This document shows positions 1 through 7,672 of a stretch of DNA of 14,363 nucleotides, piece after piece. The notes under the pieces were generated by a model that did no database searches, had not been told where the DNA came from, and saw nothing but the letters and a program-made list of their open reading frames with translations. Both the position numbers and the translations under genes were made by a program. Each line of letters begins with the position of its first letter. Positions within the stretch are counted from its first letter, which is position 1. The stretch is from Pelagibacteraceae bacterium TMED65. GTDB taxonomy: Bacteria; Pseudomonadota; Alphaproteobacteria; TMED127. The stretch is from NCBI GenBank assembly GCA_002167215.1, contig NHDS01000015.1, positions 21,394 to 35,756 of the forward strand. The letters run 5' to 3'.

Positions 1-1632
1 GCAAGTGGTACAGTAGAAACATTACAAGAAACTATCACCTCTACTAAACATCCAAAATTAGTATATAATGAATTAAGAGAAGATAGAACATTAACAGAAA
101 CTGAAGTAGAAGTAGAAACAACAGAGTATGAAGACCCATTAGCACAAACATTCGTCGTGGATAGAAAAGGTGGATTATTTGCAAGCTCAGTTGAAGTATT
201 CTTTAGAAAGAAAGATACAGCTATTCCAGTTAGATTAACAATACGTACATGTAAAAATGGTATACCAACTCAAAAGATTGTACCAGGAGCTGACAAAATA
301 TTATATCCAAGTTCAGTTAGTGTAGCATCTGACCAATCAGCAAATAACGCAATTGGTAATGCAGATGCAGCAACTAAATTTAGTTTTGACCATCCGGTTT
401 ATTTAAATCCAGATGTTGAATATGCTATCGTCTTAACATCCAATTGCGATAGTTATGAAGTATACGTAGCAAATATGGGTGGATTAGATTTAACAGATAA
501 TAGTAAGCAAATATCGAAACAACCATACAATGGTGTATTCTTTACATCTCAAAATGCTTCAACATGGACACCTGAGCAATCAAAGGATTTAAAATTTAAA
601 TTAAATAGATGTGAGTTTGATATAAGTAAGAAAGGTGAAATGAATTTAGTTAATGATGTTATACCACTTAAGAAAATTAATATAAACTCATTAGAAACAA
701 CTAGTGGTTCTAAAGCTTTCATAATACATGCTAGAAACCATGGATTAAAGGTTGGTGATGATGTATCAGTTAGTGGTTGCCAAGCTGCAGTAAATGGTAT
801 ACCAGCTAGTGAAGTAAATGCTGGTCATAATATTACAGCAGTCACACATGATACATTTACTTGTGAAAATCAAAGTGGAAGTACTAACGCTACATCAACT
901 GGAAAAGGTGGTGGAGCTGGAGTAAAAGCTTCAATTAATAATATTATGGATTTAGTTTATCCTTATATAGAAAATATTCAAGTACCAGGTACTAAGTTAA
1001 ACTTCTTTATGAAACCAATGAATACTAGCTTTACAAAAGATTCAAGTGAAATAAAAGTTTTACCAAATAGAAACTTTAAATTTGCAAGTTCTAGAGTTAT
1101 ATCAGGAAGAGAGAACAAAGCACAAAATCATGGAAGTGGAGTTGAGTCATTTGACTTAAGATGTGAGTTTGAATCTACAGATTCAGGCTTATCACCAATT
1201 ATTGATATGAATAGACTATCATTATTTGCAATTCAAAATAGAATTAATAGTGCAGTCGAAGGTACATCAGCAAATGCTGGATTAAATGTGTCAAAACATA
1301 TTACAAAGGTTATTACTTTAGATGAACCAGCTGATGAAGTTGATGTATTCTTAAGTGTTAAGAAACCTGCAGGGACAGATATTGAATTATATTGGAGAGC
1401 ATCAGACGATGCAGATGCTGATTTAAGTAATGTAGCTTATACTTTACAAGCAACTACAGATGAAGTAGCGATACCAATAAATGAAAGAAAATTCCAAGAA
1501 GTACACTATAATGCTGACCCATTTGGCGATACTAATCCATTTGCAAAAATACAATTTAAAATTGTAATGAAATCATCTAACTCTGCAATCGTACCAGAGG
1601 TAAAAGACTTTAGAGCAATTTGTAGTACATAG
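1..1632 (+). CDS. Virion structural protein, T4-like marine myovirus type (5' end outside window)
   Basis: The frame is open from base 1 to the TAG at 1630-1632, giving the C-terminal 543 residues; the true start is to the left. A GTG at 157 is only codon 53, a valine inside the motif DPLAQTFVV (residues 45-53), so it is not the start. Residues about 45-200 hold the pattern DPLAQTF, then GGLFASSVEVFFRKKD, IPVRLTIR, NGIPTQKIVPG, and a region around VYLNPDVEYAIVL. From memory this matches large structural proteins of marine T4-like phages that sit near baseplate wedge genes. Around residues 230-300 there is a small domain with HGLKVGDDVSVSG. The rest is beta-rich with no transmembrane segment. 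It probably belongs to the baseplate or fibre-attachment region. The gene family is recognised with moderate confidence; the exact role is not known to me. The next gene starts 8 bases downstream. Confidence 0.75.
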   Translation, partial: ASGTVETLQETITSTKHPKLVYNELREDRTLTETEVEVETTEYEDPLAQTFVVDRKGGLFASSVEVFFRKKDTAIPVRLTIRTCKNGIPTQKIVPGADKILYPSSVSVASDQSANNAIGNADAATKFSFDHPVYLNPDVEYAIVLTSNCDSYEVYVANMGGLDLTDNSKQISKQPYNGVFFTSQNASTWTPEQSKDLKFKLNRCEFDISKKGEMNLVNDVIPLKKININSLETTSGSKAFIIHARNHGLKVGDDVSVSGCQAAVNGIPASEVNAGHNITAVTHDTFTCENQSGSTNATSTGKGGGAGVKASINNIMDLVYPYIENIQVPGTKLNFFMKPMNTSFTKDSSEIKVLPNRNFKFASSRVISGRENKAQNHGSGVESFDLRCEFESTDSGLSPIIDMNRLSLFAIQNRINSAVEGTSANAGLNVSKHITKVITLDEPADEVDVFLSVKKPAGTDIELYWRASDDADADLSNVAYTLQATTDEVAIPINERKFQEVHYNADPFGDTNPFAKIQFKIVMKSSNSAIVPEVKDFRAICST

Positions 1633-1634
1633 GA
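1631..1634 (+). promoter_or_regulatory. Ribosome binding site for the 65-residue protein
   Basis: AGGA overlaps the TAG stop of the upstream gene and lies 6 bases before ATG 1641, indicating coupled translation of the two genes. Confidence 0.6.
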
Positions 1635-1640
1635 AATATT

Positions 1641-1838
1641 ATGGCAAGAAGAAAAGTAAAAGATAATCCTAATTTAGAAAGGGATATGTCTAGTAGAGCA
1701 ATTATAAATACTAATAAGAATGCTATTGTTAAAAGAAGAGAAAGGATAGCAAAAGATAAAGCTAAAGAAGCTGAGTTCGAACAAATGAAATCAGAAATAG
1801 AAGAACTTAAAAAGATAGTTAAAAAGTTGAGTAAATAA
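1641..1838 (+). CDS. Small basic coiled-coil protein, function unknown
   Basis: This 65-residue protein starts at ATG 1641, 6 bases after an AGGA ribosome site (1631-1634) that overlaps the stop of the preceding gene. The N-terminal half is basic (MARRKVKDNPNLERD) and contains the phrase AIINTNKNA. The C-terminal half is highly charged and shows heptad spacing of hydrophobic residues (EFEQMKSEIEELKKIVKKL), so a short coiled coil is likely. Similar small proteins with a 'NPxLxRDxxSxAIxNTN' style N-terminus occur, as I recall, among T4-like phage structural genes, but I know no assigned function. Its place between two virion genes and its tight spacing suggest co-translation and a small connector, assembly-factor or trimer-core role; that is inference. 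Confidence 0.8.
   Translation: MARRKVKDNPNLERDMSSRAIINTNKNAIVKRRERIAKDKAKEAEFEQMKSEIEELKKIVKKLSK
1703..1710 (+). promoter_or_regulatory. Possible T4-type late promoter octamer (inside a gene)
   Basis: An exact TATAAATA lies within the 65-residue protein gene, about 130 bases before the 1231-residue fibre gene. T4-like phages use this octamer with sigma gp55 for late transcription. In AT-rich DNA about two such matches per strand are expected by chance in a window this long, and this one is in coding sequence, so it may be coincidental. Confidence 0.25.
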
Positions 1839-1840
1839 AT

Positions 1841-4800
1841 ATGCCACAGAATAGCGAAACAAGAATTTTAAAAACTAATACCTTAGAACAACTAAGGCAG
1901 AAATCAAATGATGTATCTCTTGACTTAGGAGATAATAAGTTAATTGATTCTCGTATATTAGATAAAACAATATCGTTTACCGCAGCCGCATCTCAAGTAT
2001 TATTTGAAAGTGGTACAATGAGATATGAACTTAAATCTGGTGAAACATTAGATGATATAACACATTCAATTTCAAATCCAGTTGGAAGAGTAAGAGTATA
2101 TAGTGGAAGTACTGAACTTACTCAAGCATTATCTGGAAGTAATACATTTAAAACACCATTATATGTTGCTAACATAGCACTTACTGGTTCTCCAACACTT
2201 ACAGAGTTTGTAGAGAATACAGTAGTTTATCAAGCTGCTTCAGCACAAACTGATTTATCAGCATCAGCGGTAACGTTCCAAGGTAAAATATTATCCGCAT
2301 CAGTAGCAGATGGTATTAGATTAAAAACAGATTCAGGTACTTATAATACAAACGCAGCTTTAAGAGTTCATCCAGGTACAAGTGGAAGAAGTGTAAGTAC
2401 TAATACAATTACTTCATCACAACATACGAGTAAAACAACAATTGATGGAACATATGGTAGAATCATTCAATTAAATAATGCAGCTTCAAGTGGTGATGTA
2501 ATTAAAGTTGTATCTCATTCATTAGTAGATGCAATTAACGAAGTACAAGATGATGTTGGAGATATCACATCATTAAATACAAACACAAGTGCAGATATAG
2601 TATCATCAATAAATGAATTAGAAGTTGGTGTAAGAGGCACAAGTAATAATTTAGTAGCAGCTGGATTAACAACTACAGCAAATGATTTACTTGCTGGTAT
2701 AAATGAACTTGATGCAGAGATTGGTAATGTATCTACGATAGATGATGAATCAGGTTATAGTGCTACTACAGTAGTTGGTGGTATTACGGAATTACAAGAC
2801 CATTTAGGAACAAAAGCAAGTTTAACAACTACAGCAAAAGGTGATTTAGTATTAGCAATAAATGAAGTTGATGCAAATGCAGATGCTAGTATGAAACTAG
2901 TTTCTTCATCAGCACAAACACTAAATACTAATTTAACTTTTGGAACATCAGGTAAAACATTAACATTTGGAACTGGTACTACTCTTGATATTAGGTCAGG
3001 TACTTTATTAACTGGTGGCGGAGCTGGTTCATCTCTTGGATTTGATACTGCATTCCTTGACCTTACACCAAATACAAGTATAAGAGGTTTATCGTTTGAA
3101 AGAAGTAATCATATTTCTGGAGCTCCTGATGTTGAATTTAGATTTAATGAAACACAAGTAAGTGGTAATAAAGAAGCAAGAGCTTTCCAAGTAAAAGGAT
3201 TAAATGACTCAGGTGGTTCAGAGGTTGCAGATTTAGTCACATTCTATAACGCAAAAGAATTATTTGCAAATAATACAGAAACAGGAATTAGTGTTGATTG
3301 GGATTCAACAAATCAAAACTTTGATATAGTTTTATCAGCTGACCCTGTTATAACATTAGGTGGTGATTTAACTGGTAATGCTACTTTAACTAATCTAGGA
3401 AGTGCTACACTAACAGCAACTATAGCCGCAGGGTCGGTAGAAAATAGTATGTTAGCTGGTTCTATAGCAAATGATAAATTAGCTGGTTCAATTGCAAATA
3501 ATAAATTAGCAAATTCAAGTATTACAGTTTCAGATGGTTCAAACAGTACACCAAGAGCTTTAGGTTCAACAATTACTTTCCAAGGTACAAGTGGAGAAGT
3601 AGAGGTTGTTGAATCATCTGGTACAGTCACCGTTGGTTTGCCAAACAATGTCACAGTGGGTGGTAATTTAACAATCACTGGTAATTTAGATGTCAATGGT
3701 ACTCAAACAACAATTAATACATCTACTTTAGAAGTAGATGATACTCTTATATTAACAGGTACTTCAAGTACTGAACCAACAACTGGTGGATTTGGTTTTG
3801 AAACAAGGAGCTTTACCGGTATAGGTACTCATTCAAATAATGCTTCAAACGTAACTGGTTCTCACTCAATTGTATATAACTTTGCAACTGATAGATGGGA
3901 AGCAGATGGTTCACTTATACTATCCGAAGCCACATTAGGAAATGCAACAGTAGAAGGTACAGCATTTGGTAGTGGAAAGAATTTAGTATTTTCAGCTGGT
4001 TCAGGTTTATCAGAAGCAGTCACAGGTTTAAGTGGTAATACATATACAGTCACATATACAAATACCGATAAAGGTTCAGACCAATTTATATTTAGAAATG
4101 TAGCAGTTTCGGGTCAATCAACTATTATTGCTGATAGTAATGATGGAGTATTAAATATTGTAGGGGGAAATGCAATAGATGCACTCACAAACGCTGGAAC
4201 AGATACACTAACAATTCAACATAGTGATACCTCATCAGTAAGTAATGTAAATAATACTGGTAATACATTCGTACAAGATATTACTTTTGATACACATGGT
4301 CACGTACAGTCAGTTAATTCAGTAGCAGTTGGTAATTTAGATAATTATCAACATTGGTTAATTGATGCTGATAGTGGAAGTTCTGAACAAATTACATCAA
4401 CTGAAACAGTACAATTTATTGGAGGTACTGGATTAACCACATCAAGAAGTGGTAATAATATTACAACAACATTAGATAACACTTCAGTTAGTGCAGGAAG
4501 TTATGGTGGAAGTTTACAATTAAACTCATTTACAGTAGATGCTCAAGGAAGATTAACAGCCGCAGCAAATGGTTCAACAATAAGTGGAACAGGTTTAATT
4601 AGTGTAGCAGCCAATGGAACTATATCAACAACTGCAGATAACTTTGGTAGTTGGTCATTTGATACTTCAAGTAATGGAACTAATGAAACTGTCACAAGTG
4701 GTGATGTTGTTAGATTTAGCGCTGGTACTGGAATGCAAGTAAATCACTCAGGTGATACAATTACATTTACAAATACATCCACAAATACAGATACAAATAC

Positions 4801-5536
4801 AAGACTTCAAATCGATGGTGATTCAGGAACAGCTACAAACTTTAGTGGTAATACTAATAATGAAGTCACAATAGCAGGTGGCCAAGGTATCAATACAGCA
4901 ATATCTGGTAATACTTTAACAGTTGCCACAGCATTAACTGAACTATCAACTACAACAACTCAAGGGGATGCAGATTTCTTCGTAGTAGTAAATAGTGCTG
5001 GGTCTGAATTTAAGATGGCACCAGGTTCAATTCCAATTTCTTACTTTAGTAATAACTCAGGATTTACAAGTAATACTGGTACAGTCACAAGTGTAAGTGG
5101 CTCAAATGGTATATCAGGTACAGTGACGGGTAGTGGTAGTTTATCAATGAGTGGTAATTATAGCGGAAACTTCTCAGTAAGTGGTGAGATTAGTGCTACT
5201 GGAGATGTTGTAGCATTTGCTTCTGATGATAGATTAAAAGACAAAAAAGATAATATTGAGAATGCTTTAGATAAAGTTAAATCTCTAAATGGATTCCACT
5301 TTAATTGGAATGATGAAGCATCGCATTTAGGTGATGAATTTGATATGAATAAAGATATGGTAGGTGTAAGTGCTCAAGAGGTAGAACAAGTATTACCTGA
5401 AGCAGTTAGACCAGCACCAGTAAACGATAAATATAAAACAGTTCAATATGAGAAGTTAGTTCCTTTATTAATTGAGGCAATTAAGGATTTAAATGCCGAA
5501 ATAGAAGAACTAAAAAGTATAAATAAAAAGGTATAG
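1841..5536 (+). CDS. Long tail-fibre-like virion protein with C-terminal peptidase S74 chaperone
   Basis: This 1231-residue protein starts at ATG 1841, 2 bases after the previous stop; the ribosome site is weak. The N-terminus (TRILKTNTLEQLRQKSNDVSLDLGD) resembles the attachment end of marine myophage structural proteins. Residues about 229-348 hold five AINEL-type helical repeats (VDAINEV, VSSINEL, LAGINEL, VGGITEL, VLAINEV), a probable trimeric coil. Then come a 9-residue tandem repeat (538-555), a GLPNNVTVGGNLTITGNLDV module (599 on), one 'VAVSGQS' repeat (751 on) and FTVDAQGRLTAA (about 886-908). Residues 1128-1231 form an S74 intramolecular chaperone: SDDRLK with nucleophile Ser1128 and Lys1133 spaced as in the endosialidase Ser/Lys dyad, GVSAQEVEQVLPEAV, and a closing helix KLVPLLIEAIKDL. 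By family knowledge it trimerises, helps the beta-stalk fold, then cleaves itself off before Ser1128. The receptor target is unknown. Confidence 0.9.
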   Translation: MPQNSETRILKTNTLEQLRQKSNDVSLDLGDNKLIDSRILDKTISFTAAASQVLFESGTMRYELKSGETLDDITHSISNPVGRVRVYSGSTELTQALSGSNTFKTPLYVANIALTGSPTLTEFVENTVVYQAASAQTDLSASAVTFQGKILSASVADGIRLKTDSGTYNTNAALRVHPGTSGRSVSTNTITSSQHTSKTTIDGTYGRIIQLNNAASSGDVIKVVSHSLVDAINEVQDDVGDITSLNTNTSADIVSSINELEVGVRGTSNNLVAAGLTTTANDLLAGINELDAEIGNVSTIDDESGYSATTVVGGITELQDHLGTKASLTTTAKGDLVLAINEVDANADASMKLVSSSAQTLNTNLTFGTSGKTLTFGTGTTLDIRSGTLLTGGGAGSSLGFDTAFLDLTPNTSIRGLSFERSNHISGAPDVEFRFNETQVSGNKEARAFQVKGLNDSGGSEVADLVTFYNAKELFANNTETGISVDWDSTNQNFDIVLSADPVITLGGDLTGNATLTNLGSATLTATIAAGSVENSMLAGSIANDKLAGSIANNKLANSSITVSDGSNSTPRALGSTITFQGTSGEVEVVESSGTVTVGLPNNVTVGGNLTITGNLDVNGTQTTINTSTLEVDDTLILTGTSSTEPTTGGFGFETRSFTGIGTHSNNASNVTGSHSIVYNFATDRWEADGSLILSEATLGNATVEGTAFGSGKNLVFSAGSGLSEAVTGLSGNTYTVTYTNTDKGSDQFIFRNVAVSGQSTIIADSNDGVLNIVGGNAIDALTNAGTDTLTIQHSDTSSVSNVNNTGNTFVQDITFDTHGHVQSVNSVAVGNLDNYQHWLIDADSGSSEQITSTETVQFIGGTGLTTSRSGNNITTTLDNTSVSAGSYGGSLQLNSFTVDAQGRLTAAANGSTISGTGLISVAANGTISTTADNFGSWSFDTSSNGTNETVTSGDVVRFSAGTGMQVNHSGDTITFTNTSTNTDTNTRLQIDGDSGTATNFSGNTNNEVTIAGGQGINTAISGNTLTVATALTELSTTTTQGDADFFVVVNSAGSEFKMAPGSIPISYFSNNSGFTSNTGTVTSVSGSNGISGTVTGSGSLSMSGNYSGNFSVSGEISATGDVVAFASDDRLKDKKDNIENALDKVKSLNGFHFNWNDEASHLGDEFDMNKDMVGVSAQEVEQVLPEAVRPAPVNDKYKTVQYEKLVPLLIEAIKDLNAEIEELKSINKKV
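2531..2885 (+). repeat. AINEL-type heptad-like repeats in the fibre protein (five degenerate copies)
   Basis: This stretch of the 1231-residue protein encodes five spaced copies of an (A/S/G)I(N/T)E(V/L) core, at DAINEV, SSINEL, AGINEL, GGITEL and LAINEV. They are separated by about 25-30 residues rich in Thr, Ser and Asp. The copies have diverged at DNA level. The pattern suggests short amphipathic helices that pack as a trimer and alternate with loops. Confidence 0.6.
3452..3505 (+). repeat. Two 27-base tandem repeats encoding LAGSIANDK / LAGSIANNK
   Basis: Residues 538-546 and 547-555 of the 1231-residue protein are LAGSIANDK and LAGSIANNK, followed by the partial copy LANSSI. The DNA copies differ at several positions, mostly synonymous, so this is not a very recent slippage product. 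Confidence 0.7.
5222..5533 (+). other. Peptidase S74 auto-processing chaperone domain (C-terminal 104 residues)
   Basis: Predicted self-cleavage lies directly before Ser1128 (TCT at 5222). The Ser-Asp-x-Arg-Leu-Lys signature puts the lysine five residues after the serine, as in the Ser911/Lys916 dyad I recall for endosialidase NF. The mature fibre would then end at residue 1127. Compared with the other S74 domain in this window it carries two or three extra residues after the signature (KDKKDNI against KENI). Confidence 0.85.
5518..5525 (+). promoter_or_regulatory. Possible T4-type late promoter octamer before the 111-residue gene
   Basis: An exact TATAAATA spans the last codons of the 1231-residue fibre gene and ends 16 bases before ATG 5542. 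If used, transcription would begin about 5-6 bases downstream of the octamer and leave a leader of about 10 bases, too short to keep the purine-rich AAAAAGG (5525-5531) as a ribosome site. It is therefore weaker than the octamers at 7594 and 11604. Confidence 0.35.
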
Positions 5537-5541
5537 ATTAA

Positions 5542-5877
5542 ATGGCGGTTTACTCTAATTTAACAGTCGATCAAGGGACTGATTTTACAGCATCTGTTGA
5601 TGTGACCGATACTGATGGAGACGCGTTAAACTTAACGGGATTCACAGTAGCCGGCCAAGTAAGAAGAAGTTATTATTCTTCTTCAGCAACAAATCTTACA
5701 TGTGCTGTAAGTAATGCCACATCAGGTATTATAACAGTTTCCTTATCAGCCACTCAATCGGATGCAATGAAACCTGGAAGGTATGTATACGATGTAGAGA
5801 TTACAAACTCTGGTGGTACTAAAACAAGAGTATTAGAAGGCCAATTAGAAATTATGCCAGGCGTAACTAAAGTATAA
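5542..5877 (+). CDS. Small beta-rich virion protein, possible baseplate/fibre connector
   Basis: This 111-residue protein begins at ATG 5542, 5 bases after the S74 fibre stop. It is predicted to be one beta-sandwich: it opens with YSNLTVDQGTDFTASVDV, has the central GFTVAGQVRRSYYSS, and ends with MKPGRYVYDVEI and TRVLEGQLEIMPGVT. The layout 'DQG(T/S)xFxxxV ... GRYVYDVEI ... RVLEGQxEI.P.VT' is one I recall in many marine T4-like phage genomes, and it resembles the N-terminal Ig-like domain of some phage baseplate upper proteins. There is no signal peptide or membrane segment. A structural or adaptor role between baseplate and fibres is inferred from fold and context. Confidence 0.75.
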   Translation: MAVYSNLTVDQGTDFTASVDVTDTDGDALNLTGFTVAGQVRRSYYSSSATNLTCAVSNATSGIITVSLSATQSDAMKPGRYVYDVEITNSGGTKTRVLEGQLEIMPGVTKV

Positions 5878-5884
5878 GAAAAAT

Positions 5885-6100
5885 ATGGCAAGTATTAAAG
5901 CAAAAGTAAGAGGAAATAATCAGAAAATTGTAGCTCAAACCATTAAAGTTGGTAATTTGGCGCTTACAGATTTATCAGATATAGATGCTTCAGCTAACAC
6001 AGATGGTGCTATGTTAATATATAACGGCACAACAACTAAATTTACATTAAAGCCTGAAATAGGTAATAGTAATACAATATTTAATGGAGGCACTTACTAA
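5885..6100 (+). CDS. Small protein with C-terminal GGTY tail, function unknown
   Basis: This 71-residue protein starts at ATG 5885, 7 bases after the preceding stop, with only a weak purine-rich ribosome site (AAGAAAAA). The N-terminus is basic (MASIKAKVRGNNQKI). The middle reads LTDLSDIDASANTDGAMLIYNG, a phrase I recall from small marine phage structural proteins, followed by TTTKFTLKPEIG. The last residues are FNGGTY. The neighbouring 496-residue fibre protein also ends in GGTY (IDGGTY), so the two may share a C-terminal docking peptide. The codons for that tail contain GGAGG (6086-6090), the ribosome site of the next gene. Function is not known; a connector or chaperone for the adjacent fibre protein is inference. 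Confidence 0.75.
   Translation: MASIKAKVRGNNQKIVAQTIKVGNLALTDLSDIDASANTDGAMLIYNGTTTKFTLKPEIGNSNTIFNGGTY
6086..6090 (+). promoter_or_regulatory. Ribosome binding site inside the end of the 71-residue gene
   Basis: GGAGG lies 12 bases before ATG 6103 and is the strongest Shine-Dalgarno match in the first half of the window. It is read as Gly-Gly in the GGTY tail of the upstream protein, so tail sequence and initiation signal share the same bases. Confidence 0.6.
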
Positions 6101-6102
6101 AA

Positions 6103-7593
6103 ATGGCTAAATTAACAAGAATAAAGATTTTAACTACGGGCTCAACCACGTCCGCACCAAGTAACGTAAGGACCGGTGAATTAGCGTATTCATACGTTGC
6201 AGGTACACAAGCAAATAATGGTGATAGATTATATGTAGGTACTGGTACAGAAAACTCTGGAATAGCACCTTCCGTTGATGTTATTGGTGGTAAGTATTTT
6301 ACCGGAATGTTGGACCACGTACATGGTACAACTACAAATAATAGTGCTCTAATTGTAGATGGCAATAAACATATCGATGTTTTAAATATTGGTACGTTAG
6401 CACTTGAAAGTTCAGGTGGTTCAGGCCAAGAGGTCACAAGCATTGTCACAGCAATGGGTGGCTCACCAACAGATGCTCAACTTATATCAGCACAAGGTGT
6501 TAAAGAATATGTTGACCAACAAGTCACAGCTCAAGATTTAGATTTCCAAGCTGACTCAGGTGGTGCATTAAGTATTGACCTTGATTCAGAAGTACTTACT
6601 ATTTCTGGTGACACAGGTATTACAACATCTGCTTCAGGTAATCAAATTGAGATTGACCTTGACGATACAGCAGTCACACCAGGTTCTTATGGTTCTACCA
6701 CAGCAATTCCAACATTTACAGTTGACCAACAAGGTAGATTAACAGCAGCAGCTACAGTAAACGTTGCCACAGCTTTAACAGTTGATGGTGATAGTGGTTC
6801 TGAAGATGTTGACTTATTAACAGATGATTTACAAATTCTTGGTACTACAAACGAAATCGAAGTTGCAGTATCGAAAGTAAGTACTGATGTTAAAGCAATT
6901 ATTGGATTACCAAATAACGTCACAATTGGAAATAACTTAGCAGTCACAGGTAATTTAACAGTAAATGGTACAACAACCACTGTTAACTCAACTACAGTCA
7001 CAATTGACGATCCAATATTTACATTGGGTGGTGATTCAGCACCAGGCTCAGACGATAACAAAGATAGAGGTTTAGAGTTTAGATACCATAATGGTTCAGC
7101 TGCTAAATTAGGTTTCTTTGGTTTTGACGATAGTGCTAGTGCATTTACATTTATTCCAGATGCTACGAATAATACTGAAGTATTTTCAGGTACAGCTGGT
7201 AACGTAATATTCTCAGAAGGTACGTTTACTGGATTAGCATCAGGTAATATTAAAGTTGGACAAACAGCTGATGGAGAAATTGATACTTCATCTGGTAATT
7301 TAACACTTGATTCAGCTGGTGGAACAGTAGCAGTTGATGATGACTTAACAGTTTCAGGTGGAGCAACAGTCACAGGAGCAATTGCAGGAGCAAGTTTAAC
7401 ATTAACCACTGATTTAGCAGTAGCTCATGGTGGTACTGGAGTTTCAACATTTACAGATAATGGAGTTCTTTACGGTGATGGAGCAAATGCTCTTGACGTA
7501 ACTGCAGCTTCTAGTGCAGATGGAAGTTTATTACAAGCTGACTCTGGAGGAGCACCAGCATTTTCTAACGTTATTGACGGTGGAACATACTAG
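6103..7593 (+). CDS. Modular tail-fibre-like protein with GGTY C-terminus
   Basis: This 496-residue protein starts at ATG 6103, two bases after the previous stop. The N-terminus (TRIKILTTGSTTSAPSNVRTGELAYSY, then RLYVGTG) is a phage-fibre attachment motif of the 'IKxxRS..G.P..L..GE.A...xxxLY' kind, also seen at the start of the next gene. Further modules follow in order: AQGVKEYVDQQVTAQDLDF (helix), TPGSYGSTTAIPTFTVDQQG, a GLPNNVTIG to GTAGN module (residues 268-367) nearly identical in protein sequence to part of the next gene, GTFTGLASGNIKVG, and LAVAHGGTGVSTFTDNGVLY with DGSLLQADSGGAPAFSN at the C-terminus. It ends in IDGGTY. It is rich in Thr, Ser, Gly, Asp and Val, with no cysteine and no S74 domain. 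A trimeric beta-stalk fibre or short tail fibre is likely; receptor unknown. The stop is followed at once by a late-promoter octamer. Confidence 0.85.
   Translation: MAKLTRIKILTTGSTTSAPSNVRTGELAYSYVAGTQANNGDRLYVGTGTENSGIAPSVDVIGGKYFTGMLDHVHGTTTNNSALIVDGNKHIDVLNIGTLALESSGGSGQEVTSIVTAMGGSPTDAQLISAQGVKEYVDQQVTAQDLDFQADSGGALSIDLDSEVLTISGDTGITTSASGNQIEIDLDDTAVTPGSYGSTTAIPTFTVDQQGRLTAAATVNVATALTVDGDSGSEDVDLLTDDLQILGTTNEIEVAVSKVSTDVKAIIGLPNNVTIGNNLAVTGNLTVNGTTTTVNSTTVTIDDPIFTLGGDSAPGSDDNKDRGLEFRYHNGSAAKLGFFGFDDSASAFTFIPDATNNTEVFSGTAGNVIFSEGTFTGLASGNIKVGQTADGEIDTSSGNLTLDSAGGTVAVDDDLTVSGGATVTGAIAGASLTLTTDLAVAHGGTGVSTFTDNGVLYGDGANALDVTAASSADGSLLQADSGGAPAFSNVIDGGTY
6904..7200 (+). repeat. Shared fibre module, copy in the 496-residue protein
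   Basis: Residues 268-366 run from GLPNNVTIG through NLTVNGTTTTVNST, DDPIFTLGGDSAPGSDDNKD, RGLEFRYHNGSAAKLGFFGF and FTFIPDATNNTEVFSGT. They align with bases 8966-9241 of the next gene with only scattered substitutions, while the DNA has many synonymous differences. A shorter related segment begins at base 3635 in the 1231-residue protein. Confidence 0.85.
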
Positions 7594-7601
7594 TATAAAT
7601 A
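7594..7601 (+). promoter_or_regulatory. T4-type late promoter octamer
   Basis: An exact TATAAATA begins on the base after the TAG stop of the 496-residue gene, in the only real intergenic gap of the window (85 bases). By T4 precedent transcription would start about 5-6 bases downstream and give a leader of about 70 bases for the 1309-residue fibre gene. Confidence 0.7.
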
Positions 7602-7607
7602 TATTAT

Positions 7608-7625
7608 AACACATTTATATGTGTT
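7608..7625 (+). other. Inverted repeat, possible 5' leader hairpin or weak terminator
   Basis: AACACAT and ATGTGTT form a 7-base stem around the loop TTAT, all within 25 bases of the late-promoter octamer. It lies at the predicted 5' end of the late transcript, where hairpins can protect mRNA. A terminator for upstream transcripts is possible, but the stem is AT-rich and the following bases (TGTAAACAG) are not a clean T-run. Confidence 0.45.
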
Positions 7626-7645
7626 TGTAAACAGTTTTATTAAAT

Positions 7646-7659
7646 TCCTTATATAAGGA
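7646..7659. other. Perfect 14-base palindrome before the TTG start
   Basis: TCCTTATATAAGGA is its own reverse complement. It ends 8 bases before the GGGAG ribosome site of the 1309-residue gene. It could be a dimeric protein site in DNA or a small fold in the leader; the AT-rich centre would make a hairpin weak. Confidence 0.5.
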
Positions 7660-7667
7660 TTGAGAAA

Positions 7668-7672
7668 GGGAG
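7668..7672 (+). promoter_or_regulatory. Ribosome binding site that supports a TTG start
   Basis: GGGAG (within AAAGGGAG, 7665-7672) lies 6 bases before TTG 7679. An in-frame TGA at 7661 rules out any start further upstream, and the first in-frame ATG codons are far downstream, so this site fixes the TTG as the start. Confidence 0.75.

Noticed and set aside
157..159. GTG as the start codon of the first gene
   Set aside because: The same frame is open to base 1 and this GTG encodes a valine in the middle of the conserved-looking motif DPLAQTFVV, so the gene starts off the left edge.
1834..1841. AATAAATA as a relaxed late promoter before the 1231-residue fibre gene
   Set aside because: It overlaps the ATG itself, so transcripts starting from it would lack the start codon. 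Similar relaxed matches also occur inside genes.
2531..3505. CRISPR-like or other DNA-level repeat array
   Set aside because: The repeats are in-frame protein repeats with diverged DNA and no regular spacer structure.
6687..7409. Long minus-strand open frames opposite the fibre genes (here 240 codons; others at 3313-3696, 8617-9027, 10441-10824)
   Set aside because: They mirror the repetitive, Thr/Ser-rich plus-strand genes. Their translations are Val/Pro/Ser-rich antisense-type sequence without recognisable motifs or convincing ribosome sites.
7608..7640. Strong rho-independent terminator after the 496-residue gene
   Set aside because: The stem is short and AT-rich and no clean T-run follows. 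A leader hairpin just after a late promoter fits the position better.
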